Part shown: positions 33,816-48,152 of the stretch, piece after piece
Position numbering within the stretch: the stretch's first letter is position 1
How the letters are laid out: every line of letters starts with the position of its first letter
Assembly (NCBI RefSeq): GCF_026262505.1
Contig: NC_067206.1
Coordinates: 7,964,879 to 8,028,878 of the forward strand
Direction of reading: 5' to 3'
Length of the DNA: 64,000 nt
Origin: Trichomonas vaginalis G3
Lineage: Eukaryota; Parabasalia; Trichomonadida; Trichomonadidae
Notes under the pieces: generated by a model
What the model saw: only the letters and a program-made list of their open reading frames with translations
Databases searched by the model: none
Told to the model about the DNA's origin: nothing
Position numbers and translations under genes: made by a program

Positions 33816-34526
33816 TTCCAAAATTCATTTAGTTCTACAATAAATGTAAAAACATTATCATGTACTGACGGAATTCTTGAGAAACAAGCTATTGAAAGTC
33901 AGTATACAACAATTATTATTGACAGTAGTTGTAGAATTTTATCAACACAGTGTATTGATTCTTCTTTTATAACAAATGTTACTCTTTCTGACACAATTGT
34001 TGAAATACAAGATGACCCAATCATCAATGCTCCTATTAAAGAAATTTTCTTACCTAAGTCCGTCAAAATTATCAATGAATTGGATCCTTTCAATGCATTG
34101 AGATCGCTCGAAAATATATTTGTTGATGAACAGAATCCATATTTTACTTCGTTAGATGGTGTATTATACACAAAAAATTTCGAGGAAATAGTTCATTATC
34201 CATCAGCTCGAACTGCAAAAGTATTTTATTTACCAAAAAATGTTAAAATCATTAGAGACCAATCTTTCTCATACCAATCTTATATAAATTCGCTAATATT
34301 TCAAAATGAAATCACTTATATTAATCAATATGCTTTTACTAACTCAAATAATTTACGAAATTTTATTTTCCCATTGGGAATTTCCCTTCCTGCTGCAATT
34401 TCGGATATACTCAAAAGTTACACTATTTCATATTATTCAATTGAAATACACACATGTCCAGCCTATTGTTATAGATATTTATTTGATCTTAACATCCTAA
34501 TGAGTATATTTATTATTATTTCATAA
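33816..34526 (+). pseudogene. BspA-like leucine-rich-repeat fragment, unit 5
   Basis: Identical to the fragment at 29419-30129: 236 open codons, no ATG. Confidence 0.75.
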
Positions 34527-34602
34527 AGAAATAGAAATAAAATTAACTTAACTAATGATTTATCCAATTAATATATCAAAATTCAAAGAATTTTACTTAT
34601 CA

Positions 34603-34857
34603 AAGAGGATGCTTAGACATCTTGAGGTTTTCTAAAATTTCCATTTACAATTGATGGTTTCCTTACAATAGCGATTTCCCATCAAAGATCCAATATAATG
34701 ATAATATATTCTAGACAAAAAATCATTTAGAATTAACGAATAACATAAATATTTAGCTAAATCATATCTTTCGAATCTCAATTCTCTTGAAATAATAGAA
34801 TTTCAAAGGAAAAATAGACCCAAATCTTTCAAGAATCTGACACTAATCAAAATGAAT
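34603..34857 (+). pseudogene. Relic of ankyrin 3' end, unit 5 spacer
   Basis: As at 30205-30459, but with AGAGGATGC where unit 4 has AGAGATGC. The GG form is shared with units 1, 2, 6 and 7, so this is a useful unit-specific marker. AT-rich flank follows to 35254. Confidence 0.7.
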
Positions 34858-35254
34858 TTCTTTTGACATTAGTAAAAAAATCAGCTTAAATAAGGCCTAA
34901 GAGTACAAATTTTATTAATAAATGTACATTATACGCAAATAATTAATTAGAAAACTATAAATTACGCAAAATTTTTCATCCAATACAATTTCGTATTTGA
35001 ATAAAAAATAATCGTAATTTCAGTAATTATATTTTAAAGAATAATTGCTTATTTAATAAATATATTTTTGCATTATTAGCGATGCAATTATAAATATAAT
35101 ACAAACTTTTCTGAACTTTTCTCAGAAAAATATTTTGAATATATTGGAATATGAATCGCTTAAAATTGTTTCGGGATTATAAATCTATTAAAAATAAAGA
35201 ATCTCTAAAAATTTTGAATTGATAAGTATTCAATTTATTTTGGATTTTTAATAG

Positions 35255-37583
35255 ATGCCCGAATTTGTTGCCAGAAGAGCATTTAAGCAATTTCAATTTA
35301 ATAGTATTGTGGATGATAAAAAGATCAAAATCAGCGATGGAAATCATCAAATGGAAGTTCCTTTTAAAACATTGTGTTCATATAGCAGGAAAGTTATGAA
35401 TGACTACATGCAAGGAGAAAACATTGAAGAATATAAACTAAAAGGAGTCAGTGATGAAACATTTAAAATCTTTTATCAACTTTTTATAAAAAACAAAGTT
35501 TCTATCGAAATTTCTGAAGATATTCTGAAAGAAATATATCAAATAGGCATAGATCTCGAGATTGAAGACTTTTTCGATTGGTATAGTACTCTTATTTTCA
35601 GAGATGAAATAAACTTAAAAAATATAGAAGAAGTCCTTTCATTTATAAGAAAATCGCGAAAGAATTACAATGAAAAACTAGATGACATTATCATATTCAT
35701 AGCGAAAAATATTTCGGAAATAGAACCATCAAAACTTATTGATTTATGTCGTATTGGTTCCGAAAACATATTAAGCAATCAAGATTTCATCGATAAAATC
35801 ATTTCAAAATGTGAAGAACTCGGATATTTTCAAGATGAAAACAAAGTTGATAAAGTATATGACTTCTTGATTGCGTTGATCAAAGATTGCAGTTATTTTG
35901 CTTATTATATCAATAAATTTGATGCTGAAATGATTCGATCCTCAGTAATGAATACGTTATTGGATCTTACTTCGAATGAATCCTACAAGAAGTATCAGAA
36001 TTATGTTTTAGAAATGCAGAAAAAGATCAACGAACTTGATGGAAGGAATCCGAAAATAGTCAAAGCAAGATATGAACAATATGAATCATTTTTGTCTATT
36101 ATTTGTGACAAAATTCATTCAAATCAAACAAATGATGAGTTGATCAATAGATTCTTAGATATCTTCCAAATTCAAAACAAATTTGATGATATTTATAATT
36201 TCCTTTCGCAGAGAGCAGATGTGAAAGATGAATCGACAATAAAAGTTGCATGTACAATCGGATTATCAGAAATCGTTGATGATCAACAAAACACAATCCT
36301 TCTCTCTGCATGTTTGAAGAACAATTACAATCTTGTCGAATCTCTTATCAACAACAAATGCAACAAAACAGCAATTAACAAAAATAAAGACAATGCAGTT
36401 CTTTGCACATCAATCAGTGGCAGCACAAAGATATTCGATTTTCTCATTAAAAATGGCTTAGATGCTAAAATATCTAACGAAATCACAGGGAGAAATGCCG
36501 TTTTAACAGCTTGTGAAAGCGGAAACTTTGAAATGATTAAGCATCTAGTATCTCAAGGCTTTTCACTTTCAGACTTAGACAAAGAAAATCAAAATTGTAT
36601 ACTTCTAGCTGTTTCTTCTGGTAATTGGGAAATAATCCATTATTTAATTCAAAATGATGCAGACCCATCTCTACATTCATCAAATAATGACCTTCCTATT
36701 TTTAGATCCGTAAGGCTTGGACATCTTGAGATTTTCCAGAATTTACTTATATATTGTCACAATTTTGATCCAAATGCTGAAGATGATTTTCTTACAATTG
36801 CAATTTCTCATCAAAGATACAAAATAATAAAATACATTATCGACAAAAAATTAGTTAGAATTAAAGAAAAACATAAAAATTTAGTTAAATCGTATCTTTC
36901 GAATTGCGATTCTCTTGAAGAAATAGAAACCATAAAGAAGATTGACCCAATTTTTTCAAGCAATTATAAAGCACAGGAATCTACTAAATCTGACGCTAAT
37001 CAAAACGAATCAGCATATGTTGATATAAATCAAAATGAATCAACACCTGCTGAAACAATTCAAAATGAATCAACATCTGTTGATATAAATCAAAATGAAT
37101 CAACACCTGCTGAAACAATTCAAAATGAATCAACATCTGTTGATATAAATCAAAATGAATCAACATCTGTTGATATAAATCAAAATGAATCAACACCTGC
37201 TGATATAAATCAAAATGAATCAACACCTGCTGATATAAATCAAAATGAATCAACATCTGTTGATATAAATCAAAATGAATCAACACTGTTGATATAAATC
37301 AAAATGAATCAACATCTGCTGAAAAATTCAAAATGAATCAACATCTGTTGAAACAATTCAAAATGAATCAATACCTGCTGATATAAATCAAAATGAATCA
37401 ACATTTTCTAATCAAACTCAATCACAAACATCCGACACAGAACAACCAAAATCATCAAAATCTAGTAAAAATAAGGACAGCAAAATAACTATTGATTCAT
37501 GGCTATTTAAAAGATCAAAATATCGAAAAATTTTCTTCTGTATGACGACTTTAATTATACTAATATTTATATTGATTCATTAA
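35255..37583 (+). pseudogene. Array ankyrin gene, copy 6 (frameshift in the last repeats)
   Basis: Identical to copy 4 through the ankyrin region and most of the repeats. A one-base loss near 37285 (ACACTG for ACACCTG) ends the frame at 37297 after 680 codons, and a further loss occurs near 37324. The block has one more 30-bp unit than copy 4. The original stop would be 37581-37583. As written, the anchor is lost. The change lies in a tandem repeat where assembly slips are common. Confidence 0.85.
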
Positions 37584-37787
37584 TCCAAATTGTAAGTAAA
37601 TTATTATTGCTAAGTTTATAATATACTAAAATACTAGTTTTCATCTCGTAAATTTATGAATCTCAATTTTTTTGAGAGTATCTGAATTCATAAAGAATAA
37701 TCATAAGCAAAAAATAATTGATTTCTATATGAATAAAATAAATCAAAAATCAAGAATTCTTCTGGATTCGGAACAATCATCATCAAA

Positions 37788-38204
37788 TTATTGTTTATCA
37801 TCTTGCAATTGCATTGATCTGAAATTATCAGAGTCTTTAACATTGTCTTGAGGAACTTTCTTATATGGCAAATACTTCAATACTCTCTCATGAACTTCAT
37901 ATAAATTTGAAGTATTTATAAGTGATCGGTGAAGTGATTGTGAAAGAAAATGACTTGACTCAGTTCAAACTTCTATAGACACCGTATCTGTGAGGTTTTG
38001 CAAAGAACGAAAGAATGAAGAATGTTTGGAAAAGTGTTAATTTATCTTCAATTTTTTTGTAATCTTTGAAGAAATATTCGAATTCCTCGTTTTTTATTCT
38101 TTAAATCAAACAACATCTTGGCGCTTATTAAACATTCTTAATTCTCCTGATCCAACAACTATATATGCTATTTGTTCATTTTCAAATAGAGCAAATGTCA
38201 GATC
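37788..38204 (-). pseudogene. Minus-strand gene remnant, unit 6
   Basis: Identical by eye to the remnant at 28964-29380. Confidence 0.6.
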
Positions 38205-38242
38205 TTATTTTAAAAAGTGACAAAATATAAATTTTTTATTGA

Positions 38243-38953
38243 TTCCAAAATTCATTTAGTTCTACAATAAATGTAAAAACATTATCATGTACTGACGGAA
38301 TTCTTGAGAAACAAGCTATTGAAAGTCAGTATACAACAATTATTATTGACAGTAGTTGTAGAATTTTATCAACACAGTGTATTGATTCTTCTTTTATAAC
38401 AAATGTTACTCTTTCTGACACAATTGTTGAAATACAAGATGACCCAATCATCAATGCTCCTATTAAAGAAATTTTCTTACCTAAGTCCGTCAAAATTATC
38501 AATGAATTGGATCCTTTCAATGCATTGAGATCGCTCGAAAATATATTTGTTGATGAACAGAATCCATATTTTACTTCGTTAGATGGTGTATTATACACAA
38601 AAAATTTCGAGGAAATAGTTCATTATCCATCAGCTCGAACTGCAAAAGTATTTTATTTACCAAAAAATGTTAAAATCATTAGAGACCAATCTTTCTCATA
38701 CCAATCTTATATAAATTCGCTAATATTTCAAAATGAAATCACTTATATTAATCAATATGCTTTTACTAACTCAAATAATTTACGAAATTTTATTTTCCCA
38801 TTGGGAATTTCCCTTCCTGCTGCAATTTCGGATATACTCAAAAGTTACACTATTTCATATTATTCAATTGAAATACACACATGTCCAGCCTATTGTTATA
38901 GATATTTATTTGATCTTAACATCCTAATGAGTATATTTATTATTATTTCATAA
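38243..38953 (+). pseudogene. BspA-like leucine-rich-repeat fragment, unit 6
   Basis: Identical to the fragment at 29419-30129. Confidence 0.75.
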
Positions 38954-39029
38954 AGAAATAGAAATAAAATTAACTTAACTAATGATTTATCCAATTAATA
39001 TATCAAAATTCAAAGAATTTTACTTATCA

Positions 39030-39284
39030 AAGAGGATGCTTAGACATCTTGAGGTTTTCTAAAATTTCCATTTACAATTGATGGTTTCCTTACAATAGCG
39101 ATTTCCCATCAAAGATCCAATATAATGATAATATATTCTAGACAAAAAATCATTTAGAATTAACGAATAACATAAATATTTAGCTAAATCATATCTTTCG
39201 AATCTCAATTCTCTTGAAATAATAGAATTTCAAAGGAAAAATAGACCCAAATCTTTCAAGAATCTGACACTAATCAAAATGAAT
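39030..39284 (+). pseudogene. Relic of ankyrin 3' end, unit 6 spacer
   Basis: As at 34603-34857 (GG form). AT-rich flank follows to 39681. Confidence 0.7.
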
Positions 39285-39681
39285 TTCTTTTGACATTAGT
39301 AAAAAAATCAGCTTAAATAAGGCCTAAGAGTACAAATTTTATTAATAAATGTACATTATACGCAAATAATTAATTAGAAAACTATAAATTACGCAAAATT
39401 TTTCATCCAATACAATTTCGTATTTGAATAAAAAATAATCGTAATTTCAGTAATTATATTTTAAAGAATAATTGCTTATTTAATAAATATATTTTTGCAT
39501 TATTAGCGATGCAATTATAAATATAATACAAACTTTTCTGAACTTTTCTCAGAAAAATATTTTGAATATATTGGAATATGAATCGCTTAAAATTGTTTCG
39601 GGATTATAAATCTATTAAAAATAAAGAATCTCTAAAAATTTTGAATTGATAAGTATTCAATTTATTTTGGATTTTTAATAG

Positions 39682-42008
39682 ATGCCCGAATTTGTTGCCA
39701 GAAGAGCATTTAAGCAATTTCAATTTAATAGTATTGTGGATGATAAAAAGATCAAAATCAGCGATGGAAATCATCAAATGGAAGTTCCTTTTAAAACATT
39801 GTGTTCATATAGCAGGAAAGTTATGAATGACTACATGCAAGGAGAAAACATTGAAGAATATAAACTAAAAGGAGTCAGTGATGAAACATTTAAAATCTTT
39901 TATCAACTTTTTATAAAAAACAAAGTTTCTATCGAAATTTCTGAAGATATTCTGAAAGAAATATATCAAATAGGCATAGATCTCGAGATTGAAGACTTTT
40001 TCGATTGGTATAGTACTCTTATTTTCAGAGATGAAATAAACTTAAAAAATATAGAAGAAGTCCTTTCATTTATAAGAAAATCGCGAAAGAATTACAATGA
40101 AAAACTAGATGACATTATCATATTCATAGCGAAAAATATTTCGGAAATAGAACCATCAAAACTTATTGATTTATGTCGTATTGGTTCCGAAAACATATTA
40201 AGCAATCAAGATTTCATCGATAAAATCATTTCAAAATGTGAAGAACTCGGATATTTTCAAGATGAAAACAAAGTTGATAAAGTATATGACTTCTTGATTG
40301 CGTTGATCAAAGATTGCAGTTATTTTGCTTATTATATCAATAAATTTGATGCTGAAATGATTCGATCCTCAGTAATGAATACGTTATTGGATCTTACTTC
40401 GAATGAATCCTACAAGAAGTATCAGAATTATGTTTTAGAAATGCAGAAAAAGATCAACGAACTTGATGGAAGGAATCCGAAAATAGTCAAAGCAAGATAT
40501 GAACAATATGAATCATTTTTGTCTATTATTTGTGACAAAATTCATTCAAATCAAACAAATGATGAGTTGATCAATAGATTCTTAGATATCTTCCAAATTC
40601 AAAACAAATTTGATGATATTTATAATTTCCTTTCGCAGAGAGCAGATGTGAAAGATGAATCGACAATAAAAGTTGCATGTACAATCGGATTATCAGAAAT
40701 CGTTGATGATCAACAAAACACAATCCTTCTCTCTGCATGTTTGAAGAACAATTACAATCTTGTCGAATCTCTTATCAACAACAAATGCAACAAAACAGCA
40801 ATTAACAAAAATAAAGACAATGCAGTTCTTTGCACATCAATCAGTGGCAGCACAAAGATATTCGATTTTCTCATTAAAAATGGCTTAGATGCTAAAATAT
40901 CTAACGAAATCACAGGGAGAAATGCCGTTTTAACAGCTTGTGAAAGCGGAAACTTTGAAATGATTAAGCATCTAGTATCTCAAGGCTTTTCACTTTCAGA
41001 CTTAGACAAAGAAAATCAAAATTGTATACTTCTAGCTGTTTCTTCTGGTAATTGGGAAATAATCCATTATTTAATTCAAAATGATGCAGACCCATCTCTA
41101 CATTCATCAAATAATGACCTTCCTATTTTTAGATCCGTAAGGCTTGGACATCTTGAGATTTTCCAGAATTTACTTATATATTGTCACAATTTTGATCCAA
41201 ATGCTGAAGATGATTTTCTTACAATTGCAATTTCTCATCAAAGATACAAAATAATAAAATACATTATCGACAAAAAATTAGTTAGAATTAAAGAAAAACA
41301 TAAAAATTTAGTTAAATCGTATCTTTCGAATTGCGATTCTCTTGAAGAAATAGAAACCATAAAGAAGATTGACCCAATTTTTTCAAGCAATTATAAAGCA
41401 CAGGAATCTACTAAATCTGACGCTAATCAAAACGAATCAGCATATGTTGATATAAATCAAAATGAATCAACACCTGCTGAAACAATTCAAAATGAATCAA
41501 CATCTGTTGATATAAATCAAAATGAATCAACACCTGCTGAAACAATTCAAAATGAATCAACATCTGTTGATATAAATCAAAATGAATCAACATCTGTTGA
41601 TATAAATCAAAATGAATCAACACCTGCTGATATAAATCAAAATGAATCAACACCTGCTGATATAAATCAAAATGAATCAACATCTGTTGATATAAATCAA
41701 AATGAATCAACATCTGTTGATATAAATCAAAATGAATCAACACTGCTGAAAAATCAAAATGAATCAACATCTGTTGAAAAATTCAAAATGAATCAATACC
41801 TGCTGATATAAATCAAAATGAATCAACATTTTCTAATCAAACTCAATCACAAACATCCGACACAGAACAACCAAAATCATCAAAATCTAGTAAAAATAAG
41901 GACAGCAAAATAACTATTGATTCATGGCTATTTAAAAGATCAAAATATCGAAAAATTTTCTTCTGTATGACGACTTTAATTATACTAATATTTATATTGA
42001 TTCATTAA
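39682..42008 (+). pseudogene. Array ankyrin gene, copy 7 (frame disturbed in the last repeats)
   Basis: Identical to copy 4 up to the repeats. Small losses near 41742 and 41778 shift the frame, so the ORF ends at 41811 (709 codons) without the anchor. One more 30-bp unit is present than in copy 4. The original stop would be 42006-42008. With copies 1 and 6, this is the third copy whose only damage is in the minisatellite. Confidence 0.85.
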
Positions 42009-42212
42009 TCCAAATTGTAAGTAAATTATTATTGCTAAGTTTATAATATACTAAAATACTAGTTTTCATCTCGTAAATTTATGAATCTCAATTTTTTTGA
42101 GAGTATCTGAATTCATAAAGAATAATCATAAGCAAAAAATAATTGATTTCTATATGAATAAAATAAATCAAAAATCAAGAATTCTTCTGGATTCGGAACA
42201 ATCATCATCAAA

Positions 42213-42629
42213 TTATTGTTTATCATCTTGCAATTGCATTGATCTGAAATTATCAGAGTCTTTAACATTGTCTTGAGGAACTTTCTTATATGGCAAATAC
42301 TTCAATACTCTCTCATGAACTTCATATAAATTTGAAGTATTTATAAGTGATCGGTGAAGTGATTGTGAAAGAAAATGACTTGACTCAGTTCAAACTTCTA
42401 TAGACACCGTATCTGTGAGGTTTTGCAAAGAACGAAAGAATGAAGAATGTTTGGAAAAGTGTTAATTTATCTTCAATTTTTTTGTAATCTTTGAAGAAAT
42501 ATTCGAATTCCTCGTTTTTTATTCTTTAAATCAAACAACATCTTGGCGCTTATTAAACATTCTTAATTCTCCTGATCCAACAACTATATATGCTATTTGT
42601 TCATTTTCAAATAGAGCAAATGTCAGATC
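42213..42629 (-). pseudogene. Minus-strand gene remnant, unit 7
   Basis: Identical by eye to the remnant at 28964-29380. Confidence 0.6.
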
Positions 42630-42667
42630 TTATTTTAAAAAGTGACAAAATATAAATTTTTTATTGA

Positions 42668-43390
42668 TTCCAAAATTCATTTAGTTCTACAATAAATGTA
42701 AAAACATTATCATGTACTGACGGAATTCTTGAGAAACAAGCTATTGAAAGTCAGTATACAACAATTATTATTGACAGTAGTTGTAGAATTTTATCAACAC
42801 AGTGTATTGATTCTTCTTTTATAACAAATGTTACTCTTTCTGACACAATTGTTGAAATACAAGATGACCCAATCATCAATGCTCCTATTAAAGAAATTTT
42901 CTTACCTAAGTCCGTCAAAATTATCAATGAATTGGATCCTTTCAATGCATTGAGATCGCTCGAAAATATATTTGTTGATGAACAGAATCCATATTTTACT
43001 TCGTTAGATGGTGTATTATACACAAAAAATTTCGAGGAAATAGTTCATTATCCATCAGCTCGAACTGCAAAAGTATTTTATTTACCAAAAAATGTTAAAA
43101 TCATTAGAGACCAATCTTTCTCATACCAATCTTATATAAATTCGCTAATATTTCAAAATGAAATCACTTATATTAATCAATATGCTTTTACTAACTCAAA
43201 TAATTTACGAAATTTTATTTTCCCATTGGGAATTTCCCTTCCTGCTGCAATTTCGGATATACTCAAAAGTTACACTATTTCATATTATTCAATTGAAATA
43301 CACACATGTCCAGCCTATTGTTATAGATATTTATTTGATCTTAACATCCTAATGAGTATATTTATTTATTATTATTTCATAAAGAAATAG
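42668..43390 (+). pseudogene. BspA-like leucine-rich-repeat fragment, unit 7
   Basis: As at 29419-30129 until the last codons, where extra bases near 43365 (an added TTAT) alter and lengthen the tail by four codons. This is the first of the dense irregularities that fill the rest of the window. Confidence 0.7.
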
Positions 43391-43459
43391 AAATAAAATT
43401 AACTTAACTAATGATTTATCCAATTAATTATATCAAAATTCAAAGAATTTTACTTATCA

Positions 43460-43718
43460 AAGAGGATGCTTTAGACATCTTGAGGTTTTTCTAAAATTTC
43501 CATTTACAATTGATGGTTTTCTTACAATGCGATTTCCCATCAAAATCCAATATAATGATAATTATATTCTAGACAAAAAATCATTTAGAATTAACGAATA
43601 ACATAAATATTTAGCTAAATCATATCTTTCGAATCTCAATTCTCTTGAAATAATAGAATTTCAAAGGAAAAAATAGACCCAAATCTTTCAAGAATACTGA
43701 CACTAATCAAAATGAATT
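43460..43718 (+). pseudogene. Relic of ankyrin 3' end, unit 7 spacer
   Basis: As at 30205-30459, with scattered one-base insertions and losses. The flank to 44113 is similarly irregular. Confidence 0.6.
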
Positions 43719-44113
43719 TCTTTTGACATTAGTAAAAAATCAGCTTATAAGGCCTAAGAGTACAAATTTTATTAATAAATGTACATTAATACGCAAATAA
43801 TTATTAGAAAACTATAAATTACGCAAAATTTTTCATCCAATACAATTCGTATTTGAATAAAAAATAATCGTAATTTCAGTTAATTATATTTTAAAGAATT
43901 AATTGCTTATTTAATAAATATATTTTTGCATTATTAGCCGATGCAATTATAAATATAATACAAACTTTTCTGAACTTTTCTCAGAAAAATATTTTGAATA
44001 TATTGGAATATGAATCGCTTAAAATTGTTTCGGGATTATAAATCTATTAAAAATAAAAGAATCTCTAAAAATTTGAATTGATAAGTATTCAATTTATTTT
44101 GGATTTTTAATAG

Positions 44114-46791
44114 ATGCCCGAATTTGTTGCCAGAAGAGCATTAAGCAATTTTAATTTAATAGTATTGTGGATGATAAAAAGATCAAAATCAGCGATGGAA
44201 ATCATTCAAATGGAAGTTCCTTTTAAAACATTGTGTTCATATAGCAGGAAAGTTATGAATGACTACATGCAAGGAGAAAACATTGAAGAATATAAACTAA
44301 AAGGATCAGTGATGAAACATTTAAAATCTTTTATTCAACTTTTTATAAAAAACAAAGTTTCTCTATCGAAATTTCTGAAGATATTCTGAAAGAAATAATC
44401 AAAATAGGCATAGATCTCGAGATTGAAGACTTTTTCGAATTGGTTATAGTACTCTTATTTTCAGAGATGAAAATAAACTTAAAAAATATAGAAGAAGTCC
44501 TTTCATTTATAAGAAAATCGCGAAAGAATTACAATGAAAAACTAGATGACATTATCATATTCATAGCGAAAAATATTTCGGAAATAGAAACCATCAAAAC
44601 TTATTGATTTATGTCGTATGGTTCCGAAAACATATTAAGCAATCAAGATTTCATCGATAAAATCATTTCAAAACTGTGAAGAACTCGGATATTTTCAAGA
44701 TGGAAAACAAAGTTTAAAAGTATATGACTTCTTGATTGCGTTGATCAAAGATTGCAGTTATTTTGCTTATTATATCAATAAATTGATGCTGAAATGATTC
44801 GATCCTCAGTAATAGACTACGTTATTGGACTAACTTACTTCGAAATGATCCTACAAGGAAGTATCAGAATTATGTTTTAGAACATGCCAGAAAAAGAATC
44901 AACGAACTTGATGCAAGGAATCCAAATAGTCAAAGCAAAGATATGTGACAATATGAATCAATTTTTTATCTATTATTTTACCAAAAATTATCATTCAAAT
45001 TCAAACAAAATGATTGAGTTGTCAATAGCATTTCTTACGATAATTTCCCAAACTTCAAAACAAACTTTGATGATAATTAATATAACTTTCCTTTCGCAAA
45101 GAGAGCAGATAGATGAAAGATGAAATACAGAAACAAAATAAAAGTTGCATGTACAATCGGATTATCAGAAAATAGGTGGATGATCAACACAAACACATCA
45201 CTTCTCTCTGCAATGTTTGAAGAAACATTACAATCTTGTCGAATCTTTCTTATCAACAAACAATGCAACAAAACCAATTTAACAAAAATAAGACAATGCG
45301 TTCTTTGCACATCAATCAAGCATGGCAAGCACAAAGATAGTCGATTTTTTCTCATTAAAATTGGCTAGAGCTAAAAACCTCTAACGAAAATCAAACAGGG
45401 GAGGATGAATGCCGTTTTAAACAGACTTGTGAAAGCAGGAAAAACTATATGAAATGACTTAACATCTAGTAGCTCAGGGCTTTATCACTTTTCCAAGACT
45501 TAGAACCAAATGAAAATACAAGATTGAATAATACTTCTACGTCTGTTCTTCTGGCAAGTTGGGGAATAACTCCAGTTATTTACCATTCAAAGAATGAAAT
45601 GCAGACCCATCTCAATTACATTCAATCAAATAAACATGAACCTTCCAATATTTTTAGGATCCGTTAAGGCTTGGACATCCTTGAGATTTTCCTAGAGATT
45701 TACTCTATATATTGTCACCACATTTAATACACCAAATTGAACTGAAAATCGAATTTTCTTCAATTGTGCTCAGATTCTCATTACAAAAGATACAAAAATA
45801 ATAAACATTAAAATTAATCGACAAAAAATCTAGTTAGAATTAAGAAAAACATTAACAAACAATTGTAGTTTAAACTCGCTATCTTTCGAATTTCGATTCT
45901 CTTGAAGAAACTAGAAACCATAAAGAAAGATTGACCCAAATTTTTGGTCAAAAGCAATTATAAAGCACAGGAAGTCTTAACTAAATCTGACCGCGTAATT
46001 CAAAACGAGATCAGCAAGAATGTTGAGTATAAATCAAAATGACATTCAACACTGCATGAACAAAAACAATTCAGAAATGAGCATTCGACAATCTGATTGA
46101 AAACATCAAAATGAATACCACACACACCTGTGAAAACAACTTCAGAGATGAGTCAAACATCTGTGATATAAAATCAAAATGAAATCAAACATCTTTGATA
46201 TGTGAAAATCATAAATGAATCAAGCACCCATGACTGACCGATAATCAGAAAGTGAACCTCATACAGCCTTGAACAGATATAGAATCAAAATGAATTCATA
46301 CATCTTGTCTGATTAAATCAAAATGAATCAAACACCTCTTGAAAAAGACACTAGACCTACAAGAATCAAGTATGAAATGTTGATATACTTAAATCCACTG
46401 TGTCAGTCACAGATAGCACATCTGACGAAATCTCCATTCGCATCTACGACCTACTTGATATTACCGTTGAATAATCAAAAATCACACTGATATTCAAAAT
46501 GAATCAACATCTGCTGAAACAATTCAAAAATGAATCAACATCTGTTGAAAACAATCTCAAAATGGAATCAATACCGCTGATATTAAAATCAACAATGAAT
46601 CAACGATTTCTAATCAAACTCAATCACAAACAATCCGACAACCAGAACAACCAAAATCATCAAAATCTAGTAAAAATAAGACAGCAAAAAAAACTATGAT
46701 TCATGGCTATTTTAAAAGATCAAAAAATACTCGAAAAATTTTCTTTGGATGACGACTTTAATGTATACTAATATTTATTATTGATCATTAA
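44114..46791 (+). pseudogene. Array ankyrin gene, copy 8 (heavily disrupted)
   Basis: The BTB-like and ankyrin parts can be followed by eye but carry frequent one-base insertions and losses. From about 44880 to 46500 the disturbance is extreme, mainly extra A and C. The gene is about 350 bases longer than copy 4. The end is recognisable again from 46497 to a stop at 46789-46791. No usable frame remains. Sequencing or consensus error is the likeliest cause. Confidence 0.8.
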
Positions 46792-46999
46792 TCCCAAATT
46801 GTAAAGTTAAATTATTATTGCCTAAGTTCTATATTATACTAAAAATACTAGTTGTCATCTCGTAAATTTATGGAATCTCAATTTTTTTGAGAGTATCTGA
46901 AATTCATAAGAATTAATATAAGCAAAAATAATTGATTTCTATATGAATAAAATAAATCAAAAATCAAGATTCTTCTGGATTCGAACAATCATCATCAAA

Positions 47000-47405
47000 T
47001 TATTGTTTATCATCTTGCAATTGCATTGATCTGAAATTATCAGGAGTCTTTAACATTGTCTGAGGAACTTTCTTATATAGGCAAATACTTCAATACTCTC
47101 TCATGAACTTCATATAAATTGAAGTATTTATAGTGATCGGTGAGTGATGTGAAAGAAAATGACTTGACTCAGTTCAAACTTCTATAGACACCGTATCTGT
47201 GAGGTTTTTGAAAGAACGAAAGAATGAAGAATGTTTGGAAAAGTTTTAATTTATCTTCAATTTTTTGAATCTTTGAAGAAATATTCGAATTCCTCGTTTT
47301 TATTCTTAAATCAAACAAACATTTGGCCTTATTAAACATTCTAATTCTCCTGATCCAACAACTATATATGCTATTTGTCATTTTCAAATAGAGCAAATTC
47401 AGATC
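47000..47405 (-). pseudogene. Minus-strand gene remnant, unit 8
   Basis: A copy of the remnant at 28964-29380. Chance indels here give a 75-codon open frame (47169-47396) that includes KIEDKLKLFQTFFILSFF, from block B. The ATG of that frame is not in the other units and should not be taken as a gene start. Confidence 0.5.
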
Positions 47406-47442
47406 TTATTTTAAAAAGTGACAAAATATAAATTTTTTATGA

Positions 47443-48152
47443 TCCATAAATTCATTTAGTTCTACAATAAATGTAAAAACATTATCATGTACTGACGGAA
47501 TCTTGAAAACAAGCTATTGAAAAGTCAGTATACAACAATTATTATTGACAGTAGTTGTAGAATTTTATCAACACAGGTAATTGATTCTTCTTTTATAACA
47601 AATGTTTACTCTTCTCTGACACAATGTTGAAATACAAGATGACCCAATCATCAATGCTCCTATTAAAAGAAATTTTCTTACCTAAGTCCGTCAAAATTAT
47701 CAATGAATTGGATCCTTTCAAGCATTGAGATCGCTCGAAAATATATTTTGTGATGACAGAATCCATATTTTACTTCGTTAGATGGTGTAATATACACAAA
47801 AAATTTCGAGGAAATAGTTCATTATCCATCAGCTCGAACTGCAAAAGTATTTTATTTACCAAAAAAATGGTAAAATCATTAGAGACCAATCTTTCTCATA
47901 CCAATCTTATATAAATTCGCTATATTTTCAAAATGAAATCACTTATATTAATCAATATGCTTTTACTACTCAAATAATTTACGAAATTTTATTTCCATTG
48001 GGAATTCCCTTCCTGCTGCAATTTTCGGATATACTCAAAGTTACACTATTTCATATTATTCAATTGAAATACACAACATGTCCAGCCTATTGTTATAGAT
48101 ATTTATTTTGATCTTAACATCCTAATGAGTATATTTATTATTATATTCATAA
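47443..48152 (+). pseudogene. BspA-like leucine-rich-repeat fragment, unit 8
   Basis: Recognisable copy of the fragment at 29419-30129 with scattered indels. Confidence 0.6.
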
